From CAYFVR01 sp046541515 (GTDB taxonomy: Bacteria; Desulfobacterota; Desulfobacteria; Desulfobacterales; Desulfococcaceae): a stretch of 5,572 nucleotides of DNA. Numbering within the stretch: position 1 is the first letter of the stretch; every line of letters starts with the position of its first letter. Made by a program: the position numbers and the translations under genes. Below are positions 1 through 5,504 of this stretch, in pieces. Location: assembly GCA_046541515.1 (NCBI GenBank), contig JBKHDD010000249.1:1-5572 (forward strand), read 5' to 3'. The notes below the pieces were generated by a model. The model saw nothing but the letters and a program-made list of their open reading frames with translations. It made no database searches and had not been told where the DNA came from.

Positions 1-14
1 ACATCGATTTATGA
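1..14 (+). CDS. possible 3' end of a VapB-type antitoxin gene (partial)
   Basis: Only the last few codons would be inside the window. They read Ile-Asp-Leu followed by a TGA stop at 12-14, which overlaps the ATG at 11 in an ATGA arrangement. That four-base overlap is typical of vapB-vapC operons, where the antitoxin comes first and is translationally coupled to the toxin. The identification depends entirely on the toxin-like start that follows; three codons cannot identify a protein family. Confidence 0.22.
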
Positions 15-58
15 CCCGGCGGTTGCGGTACATGCTGGATACCAACATCGTCTCCAAA
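11..58 (+). pseudogene. truncated VapC-like PIN-domain toxin remnant (N-terminus only)
   Basis: The frame starting at ATG 11 reads MTRRLRYMLDTNIVS. This matches the usual N-terminus of VapC/PIN ribonuclease toxins: a short basic lead, a hydrophobic strand, then the LDTN motif whose Asp is the first metal-binding acid of the PIN site. After the Ser at codon 15 the translation turns into Pro/Arg-rich sequence without PIN character, and the frame only stays open because it runs out of phase through the next gene. The remaining PIN acids and the normal length of about 130 residues are therefore missing. I read this as the stub of a toxin gene cut by deletion or recombination at around position 55-60. 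The end coordinate is approximate. A chance resemblance over 15 codons is possible, but the ATGA overlap at its start makes a vapBC origin more likely. Confidence 0.45.
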
Positions 59-181
59 CGATTCCAGCCGCCTCCCCCAACGTGCCCGCGTAAGGAACCC
101 GCCCGCCGCCCGACGAACCGACGAAACGGTCAAATCGCGGAAAAACGCCTTCCCCGATCATTCGGTCAACCCATGGACGAG

Positions 182-192
182 AAGGATGGTGA
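182..192 (+). promoter_or_regulatory. ribosome binding site deciding the start of the fused reductase gene
   Basis: The bases AAGGATGGTGA resemble the ideal AAGGAGGTGA with one inserted T, and they end five bases before the ATG at 198. The upstream in-frame ATG at 186 lies inside this site and would have no properly spaced Shine-Dalgarno sequence, so 198 is preferred. Confidence 0.6.
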
Positions 193-197
193 ATCCC

Positions 198-2393
198 ATG
201 AACAAAACGCTCCTCTCCCGCATCGCGGTCGCCGTCGTCATTGCCGCGCTCGCCATACTGTTTTTCGCCTTCGACCTGGGCCAGTACCTGACCTTGGCGG
301 AACTCAAGGCCCGCCACGCGGCGTTTCAGGACTATTACCAGGATCACACCGTCCTGACCCTGGGGATTTACGCCCTCATCTACATCGTCGTCACCGCCCT
401 TTCCCTGCCCGGCGCGGCGGTCATGACCCTGGCCGGCGGGGCCCTGTTCGGCTTCTGGGCGGGCCTGATCGTCGTCTCCTTCGCCAGCAGCATCGGCGCG
501 ACCCTGGCCTTCATCGTGGCGCGGTTTCTGCTGCGGGACTACGTGCAGCGAAAATTCGGCCGGCGGCTCAAGGCCCTCAACCGCGGCGTGGAGCGGGACG
601 GTGCCTTCTATCTGTTCACCCTGCGGCTCGTGCCCATTTTTCCTTTCTTCGTCATCAACCTGGCCATGGCGCTGACGCCCATCAAAACCGGCATCTATTA
701 TATTGTGAGCCAGATCGGCATGTTGCCCGGCACCGCCGTCTTCGTGAACGCGGGCACCCAGCTCGCCCAGATCGACAGCCTGGGCGGCATTCTCTCCCCG
801 AGTCTGCTCTTCAGCTTCGCGTTGCTGGGGATTTTCCCGCTCATCGCCAAAAAGTTCGTCAATTGGCTGAAAACCCGCAAGGCCATGGCCGCCCACAAGA
901 AGCCGGATCAGTTCGACTACAATGTGGTTGTCATTGGCGCGGGATCGGCCGGACTGGTCACCAGTTATATCGCCTCGGCGGTCAAGGCCAAGGTGGCCAT
1001 CGTCGAGAAGCACAAGCTGGGCGGGGACTGCCTCAACACCGGCTGCGTGCCCTCCAAGGCGCTGATTCGTTCCGCCAAGATCCTCAACTACACCCGTCGG
1101 GCGAAGGAGTTCGGCTTCAAATCGGCCGATGTGGATTTCGACTTCGCCGACGTGATGGAGCGGGTCCAAAACGTCATCAAAAAGATCGAGCCCCACGACA
1201 GCAAGGAGCGCTACACCGGCCTGGGCGTGGACGTGATCCAGGGCGAGGCGAAAATCGTTTCTCCCTACGAAATCGAGGTCAACGGCCGAACGCTCACCAC
1301 CCGGAACATCGTGGTGGCCACCGGCGCCCGGCCCTTCGTTCCGCCCATCAAAGGCATCGACCAGGTCCAATACCTGACCTCCGACAATCTCTGGGACATC
1401 CGCCATCTTCCCGGGCGGCTGGTGGTGCTGGGCGGCGGTCCCATCGGTTCGGAGATGACCCAGGCGTTTGCCCGCTTCGGTTCCAAGGTGACCCAGGTGG
1501 AGATGGGACCGCGCATCATGAGCCGGGAGGACGAAGAAATTTCCGAAATGGTCCGAAAGCGGTTCGAGGAGGAAGGCGTCTCCGTGCTCACCAGCCACAA
1601 GGCCAAGGAGGTCCGGGTGGAGGGCGACCGGAAAGTGCTGGTCTGCGAACATGACGGGAAGGACGTGGAGGTGGAATTCGACGACATCCTGGTGGCGGTC
1701 GGCCGAGCGCCCAACGCCAAGGGCTTCGGCCTGGAGGAGCTGGGCGTGGAGATCGGTCCTCGCGGGAACATCGTCGTCAACGATCTGCTGCAAACCAACA
1801 TCCCGACCATCTTCGCGGCCGGCGACGTGGCGGGGCCGTACCAGTTCACCCACACCGCCGCCCACCAGGCCTGGTTCGCCTCGGTCAACGCGCTGTTCGG
1901 GGATTTCAAGTCCTTCAACGTGGATTACAGCGTGATTCCCTGGGCCACCTACACCGATCCGGAGGTGGCCCGGGTGGGGCTGAACGAGATGGAGGCCAAG
2001 GAGCAAGACGTCGAATACGAGGTGACCACCTACGGCATCGACGATCTGGACCGGGCCATCGCCGAAAGCGAGGACCACGGGGTGGTGAAGGTGCTCACCC
2101 GGCCGGGCTCGGACAAGATTCTGGGCGTGACCATCGTGGGCAGCCACGCCGGGGACATCATCCACGAGTACATCGGGGCCATGAAGCACAATATTGGTCT
2201 CAACAAGATCCTCGGGACGATCCACATCTATCCGACTTTGGCCGAGGCCAACAAGTACGCCGCCGGCGAATGGAAGCGGGCCCACGCCCCCGAAAAGGCG
2301 CTTGAATATATCGAGCGCTTCCACTCCTGGCGGCGCGGCAAGGGATTCTCTCCCGCCGCCTCCGGCGCGATCGCCGAAGACGCCAACTCCTGA
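198..2393 (+). CDS. TVP38/TMEM64 membrane domain fused to FAD/NAD-dependent disulfide oxidoreductase
   Basis: The product is 731 residues from ATG 198. Residues 1-225 form a TVP38/TMEM64 (SNARE-associated, DedA-like) membrane domain. It has a hydrophobic helix near residues 8-26, the family stretch LPGAAVMTLAGGALFG at about 70-85, and the LRLVPIFPFF re-entrant motif at about 142-151. Residues 240-700 are a class I pyridine nucleotide-disulfide oxidoreductase. It has the FAD-binding GAGSAG (247-252), the redox pair Cys278/Cys283 in GGDCLNTGCVPS, the NAD-binding GGGPIGSE (412-419), the second FAD motif TIFAAGDVAG (537-546), and a dimerisation domain to the end. Glu435 at the end of the second strand of the NAD fold favours NADH over NADPH. 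The C-terminal motif reads HIYPTLAE: Tyr678 sits where lipoamide dehydrogenase has its catalytic His, while Glu683 is kept. There is no N-terminal heavy-metal domain and no C-terminal Cys pair, so a classical mercuric reductase is unlikely. The enzyme should sit on the cytoplasmic face of the inner membrane; its electron acceptor is unknown. It appears to be transcribed alone. Confidence 0.93.
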   Translation: MNKTLLSRIAVAVVIAALAILFFAFDLGQYLTLAELKARHAAFQDYYQDHTVLTLGIYALIYIVVTALSLPGAAVMTLAGGALFGFWAGLIVVSFASSIGATLAFIVARFLLRDYVQRKFGRRLKALNRGVERDGAFYLFTLRLVPIFPFFVINLAMALTPIKTGIYYIVSQIGMLPGTAVFVNAGTQLAQIDSLGGILSPSLLFSFALLGIFPLIAKKFVNWLKTRKAMAAHKKPDQFDYNVVVIGAGSAGLVTSYIASAVKAKVAIVEKHKLGGDCLNTGCVPSKALIRSAKILNYTRRAKEFGFKSADVDFDFADVMERVQNVIKKIEPHDSKERYTGLGVDVIQGEAKIVSPYEIEVNGRTLTTRNIVVATGARPFVPPIKGIDQVQYLTSDNLWDIRHLPGRLVVLGGGPIGSEMTQAFARFGSKVTQVEMGPRIMSREDEEISEMVRKRFEEEGVSVLTSHKAKEVRVEGDRKVLVCEHDGKDVEVEFDDILVAVGRAPNAKGFGLEELGVEIGPRGNIVVNDLLQTNIPTIFAAGDVAGPYQFTHTAAHQAWFASVNALFGDFKSFNVDYSVIPWATYTDPEVARVGLNEMEAKEQDVEYEVTTYGIDDLDRAIAESEDHGVVKVLTRPGSDKILGVTIVGSHAGDIIHEYIGAMKHNIGLNKILGTIHIYPTLAEANKYAAGEWKRAHAPEKALEYIERFHSWRRGKGFSPAASGAIAEDANS

Positions 2394-2403
2394 CCGCGAA
2401 CAA

Positions 2404-2441
2404 CGTTCCTTGCCCCGGCGTTCTCCCCGGGGCAGGGGGCG
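2404..2441 (+). terminator. strong GC-rich hairpin after the fused reductase gene
   Basis: An inverted repeat begins ten bases after the stop codon. The perfect core is TGCCCCGG (2411-2418) against CCGGGGCA (2427-2434) around an eight-base loop. The stem extends outward with G-U and G-C pairs to about 15 pairs (2404-2418 with 2427-2441). No T-run follows directly; the first T-rich tract starts about 60 bases further on, near 2505. It may be a transcript-end or RNA-protecting stem rather than a textbook intrinsic terminator. Confidence 0.45.
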
Positions 2442-2606
2442 ACGCCTCCGCTCCGGGCGCATCCGGCTTGGTGGTCCGAAGCGGGGGCCTGATTCACATG
2501 TTCGTTTTTTCCCATTCTTTTTCCCTTGGATGCAATGTCGTTCATTTTGGCGGAAATTTGATGGGGGCGGGTGGCATTCGCCCTCGAACAATCCGGTCCA
2601 TTTATC

Positions 2607-2623
2607 CTTTGGAAATCCCAAAG
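2607..2623. repeat. short palindrome, possible operator
   Basis: CTTTGG (2607-2612) and CCAAAG (2618-2623) form a perfect inverted repeat around a five-base AAATC spacer. It lies about 115 bases upstream of the dehydrogenase start, inside the AT-richer part of the gap. Its size and dyad symmetry suit a dimeric repressor or activator site. A six-base arm can easily arise by chance, and no second copy was seen. Confidence 0.25.
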
Positions 2624-2724
2624 TGAACGCGGTATCGCCCTTAAATATGTTTTCTTGCTTACGAGCGTCGATCGTTCCGCGCGTTCCCATGAATCCGCTT
2701 GCGGAACTCGGACGCTTCAACGGG

Positions 2725-2731
2725 AAGGGAG
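2725..2731 (+). promoter_or_regulatory. ribosome binding site of the hydroxybutyrate dehydrogenase gene
   Basis: AAGGGAG lies six bases before the ATG at 2738. This fixes the start there rather than at the in-frame ATG at 2699, which would add 13 residues unlike the family N-terminus and has no comparable site in front of it. Confidence 0.7.
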
Positions 2732-2737
2732 TTTTCC

Positions 2738-3517
2738 ATGGAACGGCAAAGCGCCATCGTCACCGGCTCCACCCAGGGAATTGGCCTGGCCATTGCGCAC
2801 GCGCTGGCCGAATCCGGCCGGAATATTGTTCTCAACGGCTTTGGAGATCCGGACGAAATCGAGAAGACCCGGCGGGAAATGGCGGAGCGGCACGGCGTGA
2901 CGGTTCGCCATTCCGGCGCGGACCTGAGCCGACCGGAGCAGATCGAGGAAATGGTTGCCGAAGCGCGGGAGGCCTTCGGAAGCGTGAATATTCTCGTCAA
3001 CAACGCCGGCATCCAGCACGTGGCGCCCATCGAGGAATTTCCGCCGGAAAAATGGGACGCCATTCTCGCCGTAAACCTTTCCGGCGCCTTTCACGCCATC
3101 CGAACCGTCCTCCCTGGCATGCGGGAACGTGGATGGGGCCGGATCGTCAATATCGCCTCGGCCCACGGCCTTGTGGCGTCTCCCTACAAGTCGGCCTACG
3201 TGGCCGCCAAGCACGGCATTCTGGGGCTGACCAAGGTCGTGGCCCTGGAGGCGGCGGAGGACGGCGTCACCGTCAACGCCCTGTGTCCCGGCTACGTGAA
3301 AACCCCGCTGGTGGAAGGGCAGATCGCCGATCAGGCCCGTTCCCGGGGCATTTCCGAGGAGGCGGTGGTCCGCGACGTGATTCTGGCGGCGCAACCCACC
3401 AAGGAATTCGTGAAGGCGGAAGAAATCGCCGCCATGACGGTGTATCTTTCCGGCGATTCGGCTTCTTCCATTACCGGAACGTCCATCTCGCTGGACGGCG
3501 GCTGGACGGCCCATTGA
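2738..3517 (+). CDS. bdhA: D-3-hydroxybutyrate dehydrogenase (short-chain dehydrogenase)
   Basis: This enzyme oxidises D-3-hydroxybutyrate to acetoacetate with NAD+ in the cytoplasm, the step that feeds polyhydroxybutyrate breakdown products into acetyl-CoA metabolism. The product is 259 residues, the normal length for the family. The Rossmann motif TGSTQGIG is at 9-16, followed by the family signature NGFGDPDEIEK (33-43) and NNAG at 88-91. The catalytic residues are Ser141, Tyr154 and Lys158 (YVAAK). The substrate-binding residues known from the Pseudomonas fragi enzyme are all present one position earlier: Gln93, His143, Lys151, Gln195 and Trp256. The match to that enzyme is strong along the whole length, including the SAHGLVAS and PGYVKTPLVE segments and the DGGWTAH C-terminus, so this is more than a generic SDR assignment. 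It is the first gene of an apparent two-gene unit with the patatin-like hydrolase 41 bp downstream. The symbol bdhA (also hbdH) follows family usage. Confidence 0.94.
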   Translation: MERQSAIVTGSTQGIGLAIAHALAESGRNIVLNGFGDPDEIEKTRREMAERHGVTVRHSGADLSRPEQIEEMVAEAREAFGSVNILVNNAGIQHVAPIEEFPPEKWDAILAVNLSGAFHAIRTVLPGMRERGWGRIVNIASAHGLVASPYKSAYVAAKHGILGLTKVVALEAAEDGVTVNALCPGYVKTPLVEGQIADQARSRGISEEAVVRDVILAAQPTKEFVKAEEIAAMTVYLSGDSASSITGTSISLDGGWTAH

Positions 3518-3543
3518 TGGAAACGGATTGTCAATTTCGGGAC

Positions 3544-3549
3544 AAGGAG
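3544..3549 (+). promoter_or_regulatory. ribosome binding site of the patatin-like gene
   Basis: AAGGAG lies nine bases before ATG 3559. Another in-frame ATG at 3517 overlaps the dehydrogenase stop (TGATG) but lacks its own Shine-Dalgarno site. It would add 14 polar residues not expected in front of the patatin fold, so 3559 is chosen. Confidence 0.65.
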
Positions 3550-3558
3550 AAAAGCGAC

Positions 3559-4650
3559 ATGTTTTCGGATACGCCGACGGAATACGCGCCCGACGCCAAG
3601 GTCGTCAATCTGGCGTTTCAGGGCGGCGGGGCCCATGGGGCCTACGCATGGGGAGTGGCGGATCGGCTGCTGGAAGACGGTCGAATTCGGGTGGAGGGGC
3701 TTTGCGGCACCAGCGCCGGCTCCATGAACGCGATTGTTTTCGCCTACGGCAATATGCGGGGCGGCCGATCCGGGGCCCGGGCGGCCCTCCACGATTTTTG
3801 GAAGAAAGTCAGCGACGCGGGGAAGCGGTACAGACCCAATCTGCGGATGCCGTGGGAGCATTTTCTCGGCCATGCCCCCGGCCAGTTGAACATGAGCGAT
3901 TCTTTGAGCTACCGGATGTTCGACTTCATCACCCGGATCATGTCGCCCTACCAGTTCAATCCGTTTAATTTCAACCCGCTGCGCGACGTGCTGGAGGCGG
4001 CGGTGGATTTCGACGAGCTGAAGCGGTGCCAGTCCACCAAACTGTTCCTCGGCGCCACAAACGTGCGAACCGGCAAGGTGAAGGTGTTTTGCACCGAGGA
4101 GATCACGGCGGACGTGGTCATGGCCTCGGCCTGCCTGCCCCACGTTTTCCAGGCGGTCAAAATCGGAGACGACTATTACTGGGACGGGGGCTACATGGGC
4201 AATCCCGCCCTGTTTCCCCTGTTCTACCACACCGAGGCCCGGGATTTGCTGATTCTCCACATCAACCCCGTGGAGCGTCCGGACCTGCCCACCAGCTCCG
4301 ACGAAATCATGAACCGGCTTAACGAGATCACCTTCAACTCCTCGTTGCTCAAGGAAATGCGGGCCATCGCCTTCGTCACCAAGTTGATCGAGGAGGACTG
4401 GCTGAAGGAGGAGCACAAGGGCAAGCTCAAGCACATGCTCATGCATGCCATTCGGGCGGACAAGGAGCTGTGCGACCTGAGCGTGGCCAGCAAGTCCAAC
4501 ACCGACTGGGCTTTTCTGACCTATCTGCGGGACCGGGGGCGCGAGGCCGCCGCCCAATGGCTGGAAAAACATTTCGACAGCGTCGGCGAGCGGTCCACCA
4601 TCGATCTTCGCGAAGAGTTTCTTGAAATCGGGTCGGAACACGTGGGATAA
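3559..4650 (+). CDS. patatin-like phospholipase / acyl hydrolase with DUF3734-type C-terminus
   Basis: The product is a 363-residue serine acyl hydrolase of the patatin family. The oxyanion-hole loop GGGAHG is at 22-27, the nucleophile elbow GTSAG at 50-54 with Ser52, and the catalytic Asp209 in the DGG motif at 209-211, so the Ser-Asp dyad is intact. The C-terminal part, including the NEITFNSSLLKEMRAI segment near 255-270, resembles the DUF3734 extension of bacterial patatin-like proteins. No signal peptide or membrane helix is seen, which points to a cytoplasmic enzyme acting on membrane lipid or a storage granule. It starts 41 bp after the hydroxybutyrate dehydrogenase gene with no terminator between them, so the two are probably cotranscribed. 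As I recall, this pairing recurs in other proteobacteria. It suggests a role in mobilising hydroxyacyl or fatty-acyl stores, but the sequence does not show the substrate. Phospholipase A activity is the default family expectation. Confidence 0.92.
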   Translation: MFSDTPTEYAPDAKVVNLAFQGGGAHGAYAWGVADRLLEDGRIRVEGLCGTSAGSMNAIVFAYGNMRGGRSGARAALHDFWKKVSDAGKRYRPNLRMPWEHFLGHAPGQLNMSDSLSYRMFDFITRIMSPYQFNPFNFNPLRDVLEAAVDFDELKRCQSTKLFLGATNVRTGKVKVFCTEEITADVVMASACLPHVFQAVKIGDDYYWDGGYMGNPALFPLFYHTEARDLLILHINPVERPDLPTSSDEIMNRLNEITFNSSLLKEMRAIAFVTKLIEEDWLKEEHKGKLKHMLMHAIRADKELCDLSVASKSNTDWAFLTYLRDRGREAAAQWLEKHFDSVGERSTIDLREEFLEIGSEHVG

Positions 4651-4683
4651 TCAAAAACTCCGCTGGTTCACCCCTGACCCGCT

Positions 4684-4968
4684 ATGGATCGTGCCATGAC
4701 CGATACCGAATTTCATGAGTTCCCGGAGGAAAAATCCCATCCGCCCCGAGATCCCGCGCCGTCTTCGGCCACATTCCCCAAATCGGCGGGAAATTCCACC
4801 GCTGGCGAAAAGGCTTCCCTCGCCGCCGCGGCAACTGAAATCAATGATCCCGCGGCGGTGGACGCCGACGCCCCGCTGGACATCCCTTGGGGCAAGGTCG
4901 TGCTTTACCTGGTCGTTGCCTGGGCGGTCTTTCGATTTGCTTGGCTTATTTTTGAAAGCGGCGGATAG
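4684..4968 (+). CDS. small hypothetical protein with a C-terminal membrane anchor
   Basis: I do not recognise this 94-residue protein. Residues 1-65 are polar, acidic and rich in Pro, Ala and Ser, and are probably disordered. Residues 71-90 form a single hydrophobic segment with several Trp and Phe (KVVLYLVVAWAVFRFAWLIF), leaving only four residues after it. That gives a tail-anchored layout with the N-terminus probably in the cytoplasm. It begins 33 bp after the patatin-like gene on the same strand and could be the third gene of that operon. The start is uncertain: ATG 4684 and ATG 4696 are both in frame and neither has a good Shine-Dalgarno site, although GGAT at 4687 could weakly serve 4696. 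The coherent membrane helix ending right at the stop, and plausible codon use, are the main reasons to call it a gene. The opposite-strand frame here reads as an Arg/Gly-rich shadow. Confidence 0.55.
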   Translation: MDRAMTDTEFHEFPEEKSHPPRDPAPSSATFPKSAGNSTAGEKASLAAAATEINDPAAVDADAPLDIPWGKVVLYLVVAWAVFRFAWLIFESGG

Positions 4969-5011
4969 AGGGGACGCCTCTTCGACGCCCCCCCAGCCGG
5001 GCAACGTGGAA

Positions 5012-5491
5012 CTAATCTGATTGCGCCAACTCCTTGGCCAACTGTTCCGGCGGCATGGTCCAAAACGGCATTCCGTTGCTGGTCAGCCGCACCTTGTACT
5101 CGTCGTACTCGCCGCGCTTCACCTTGGCGGCCATGAAGACGTCTTCGTCGCCGATGGTGGCCCAGACGCCCTTGATCTTCACCTCGTCGCCCTTTCGCAG
5201 GTTCATGGGATGTTCGTCCACGTACCACTTGGGCGCAAGGTGAACCAAGACCCTGTCGTCGTACTGGTCCCGGACCTTCAGGGCGACGCCCGGGCTCATG
5301 CCCGCCAGCGGCGTGATTTCCACCACGTCCACAATCTCGCCCTTGATCCGGTCCCGCTCGCTGTTGCGGTAGTTCTGATTGTACGCGCCGTCCTTTTCCC
5401 AGCCGCCCATGTCTTCGGCGCCGGCCGGAAGGACGAAAAATCCGGCGGCCAAGATTGCGGTGATAAGCGTGAAGAACATTTTGCGATTCAT
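5012..5491 (-). CDS. small exported protein of unknown function, OB-fold-like
   Basis: The product is 159 residues from the ATG at 5491 (minus strand). A perfect AAGGAGG site lies six bases upstream; an in-frame ATG at 5542 would add 17 residues in front of a clear signal peptide and is rejected. The signal peptide has a basic start (MNRK), a hydrophobic core at about 5-22, and an AGA cleavage motif ending at residue 25, so the protein is exported to the periplasm. The mature part is rich in charged residues and alternates short beta-like stretches: GEIVDVVEI (51-59), GVALKVRD (68-75), RVLVHLAP (80-87), GDEVKIKGVW (101-110) and DVFMAAKVKRG (117-127). The 'kGDeVkIkG' turn and strand order resemble small periplasmic OB-fold proteins. 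There is no lipobox Cys and no Cys in the mature chain. I cannot assign a function or a named family. It converges on the small plus-strand gene across 43 bp. Confidence 0.85.
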   Translation of the reverse strand: MNRKMFFTLITAILAAGFFVLPAGAEDMGGWEKDGAYNQNYRNSERDRIKGEIVDVVEITPLAGMSPGVALKVRDQYDDRVLVHLAPKWYVDEHPMNLRKGDEVKIKGVWATIGDEDVFMAAKVKRGEYDEYKVRLTSNGMPFWTMPPEQLAKELAQSD

Positions 5492-5497
5492 GGAATG

Positions 5498-5504
5498 CCT
5501 CCTT
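5498..5504 (-). promoter_or_regulatory. ribosome binding site of the exported protein gene
   Basis: On the minus strand this reads AAGGAGG, a full match to the anti-Shine-Dalgarno sequence, six bases before the start codon. It suggests efficient translation and fixes the start at 5491. Confidence 0.8.

Larger units (their letters stand above)
2394..2737. other. 344-bp intergenic region, presumed promoter region of the hydroxybutyrate dehydrogenase operon
   Basis: The first 50 bases hold the GC hairpin described separately. From about 2500 to 2680 composition becomes noticeably richer in A and T than the flanking genes, with pyrimidine tracts at about 2501-2528. A weak sigma70-like pair, TTGGAA (2609-2614) and TATCGC (2633-2638) spaced by 18, is the best I can find, and it overlaps the palindrome at 2607-2623. 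No convincing sigma54 boxes, tRNA, or small gene with a ribosome binding site were found on either strand. The promoter of the downstream pair is expected here, but its position is not shown. Confidence 0.4.

Noticed and set aside
59..1654. Continuation of the frame starting at ATG 11 through the reductase gene
   Set aside because: After the short PIN-like start the translation is Arg/Pro/Gly-rich low-complexity sequence, out of phase with the real gene. It stays open only because of base composition.
9..2720. A minus-strand frame open for about 900 codons, opposite the fused reductase gene
   Set aside because: Its translation is rich in His, Gly, Asp, Val and Arg with no recognisable domain, the normal result of reading GC-biased codons on the opposite strand. 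The plus-strand protein has full family motifs throughout.
2571..2900. A GTG-started frame covering the intergenic gap and the dehydrogenase start
   Set aside because: No ribosome binding site, no recognisable domain, and it runs out of phase into the dehydrogenase gene.
2194..3558. Upstream in-frame extension of the patatin-like gene
   Set aside because: It crosses the end of the reductase gene, the intergenic gap and the whole dehydrogenase gene in a different phase. The ribosome binding site at 3544-3549 and the protein family both place the start at 3559.
3331..4641. Minus-strand open frame of about 436 codons opposite the patatin-like gene
   Set aside because: No family motifs and composition typical of an antisense shadow; the plus-strand frame has an intact GGGAHG, GTSAG and DGG set.
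4967..4981. Short hairpin AGAGG/CCTCT between the two convergent genes as a shared terminator
   Set aside because: Only five pairs, overlapping the stop codon of the small gene, and no T-run on either strand. It is too weak to call.
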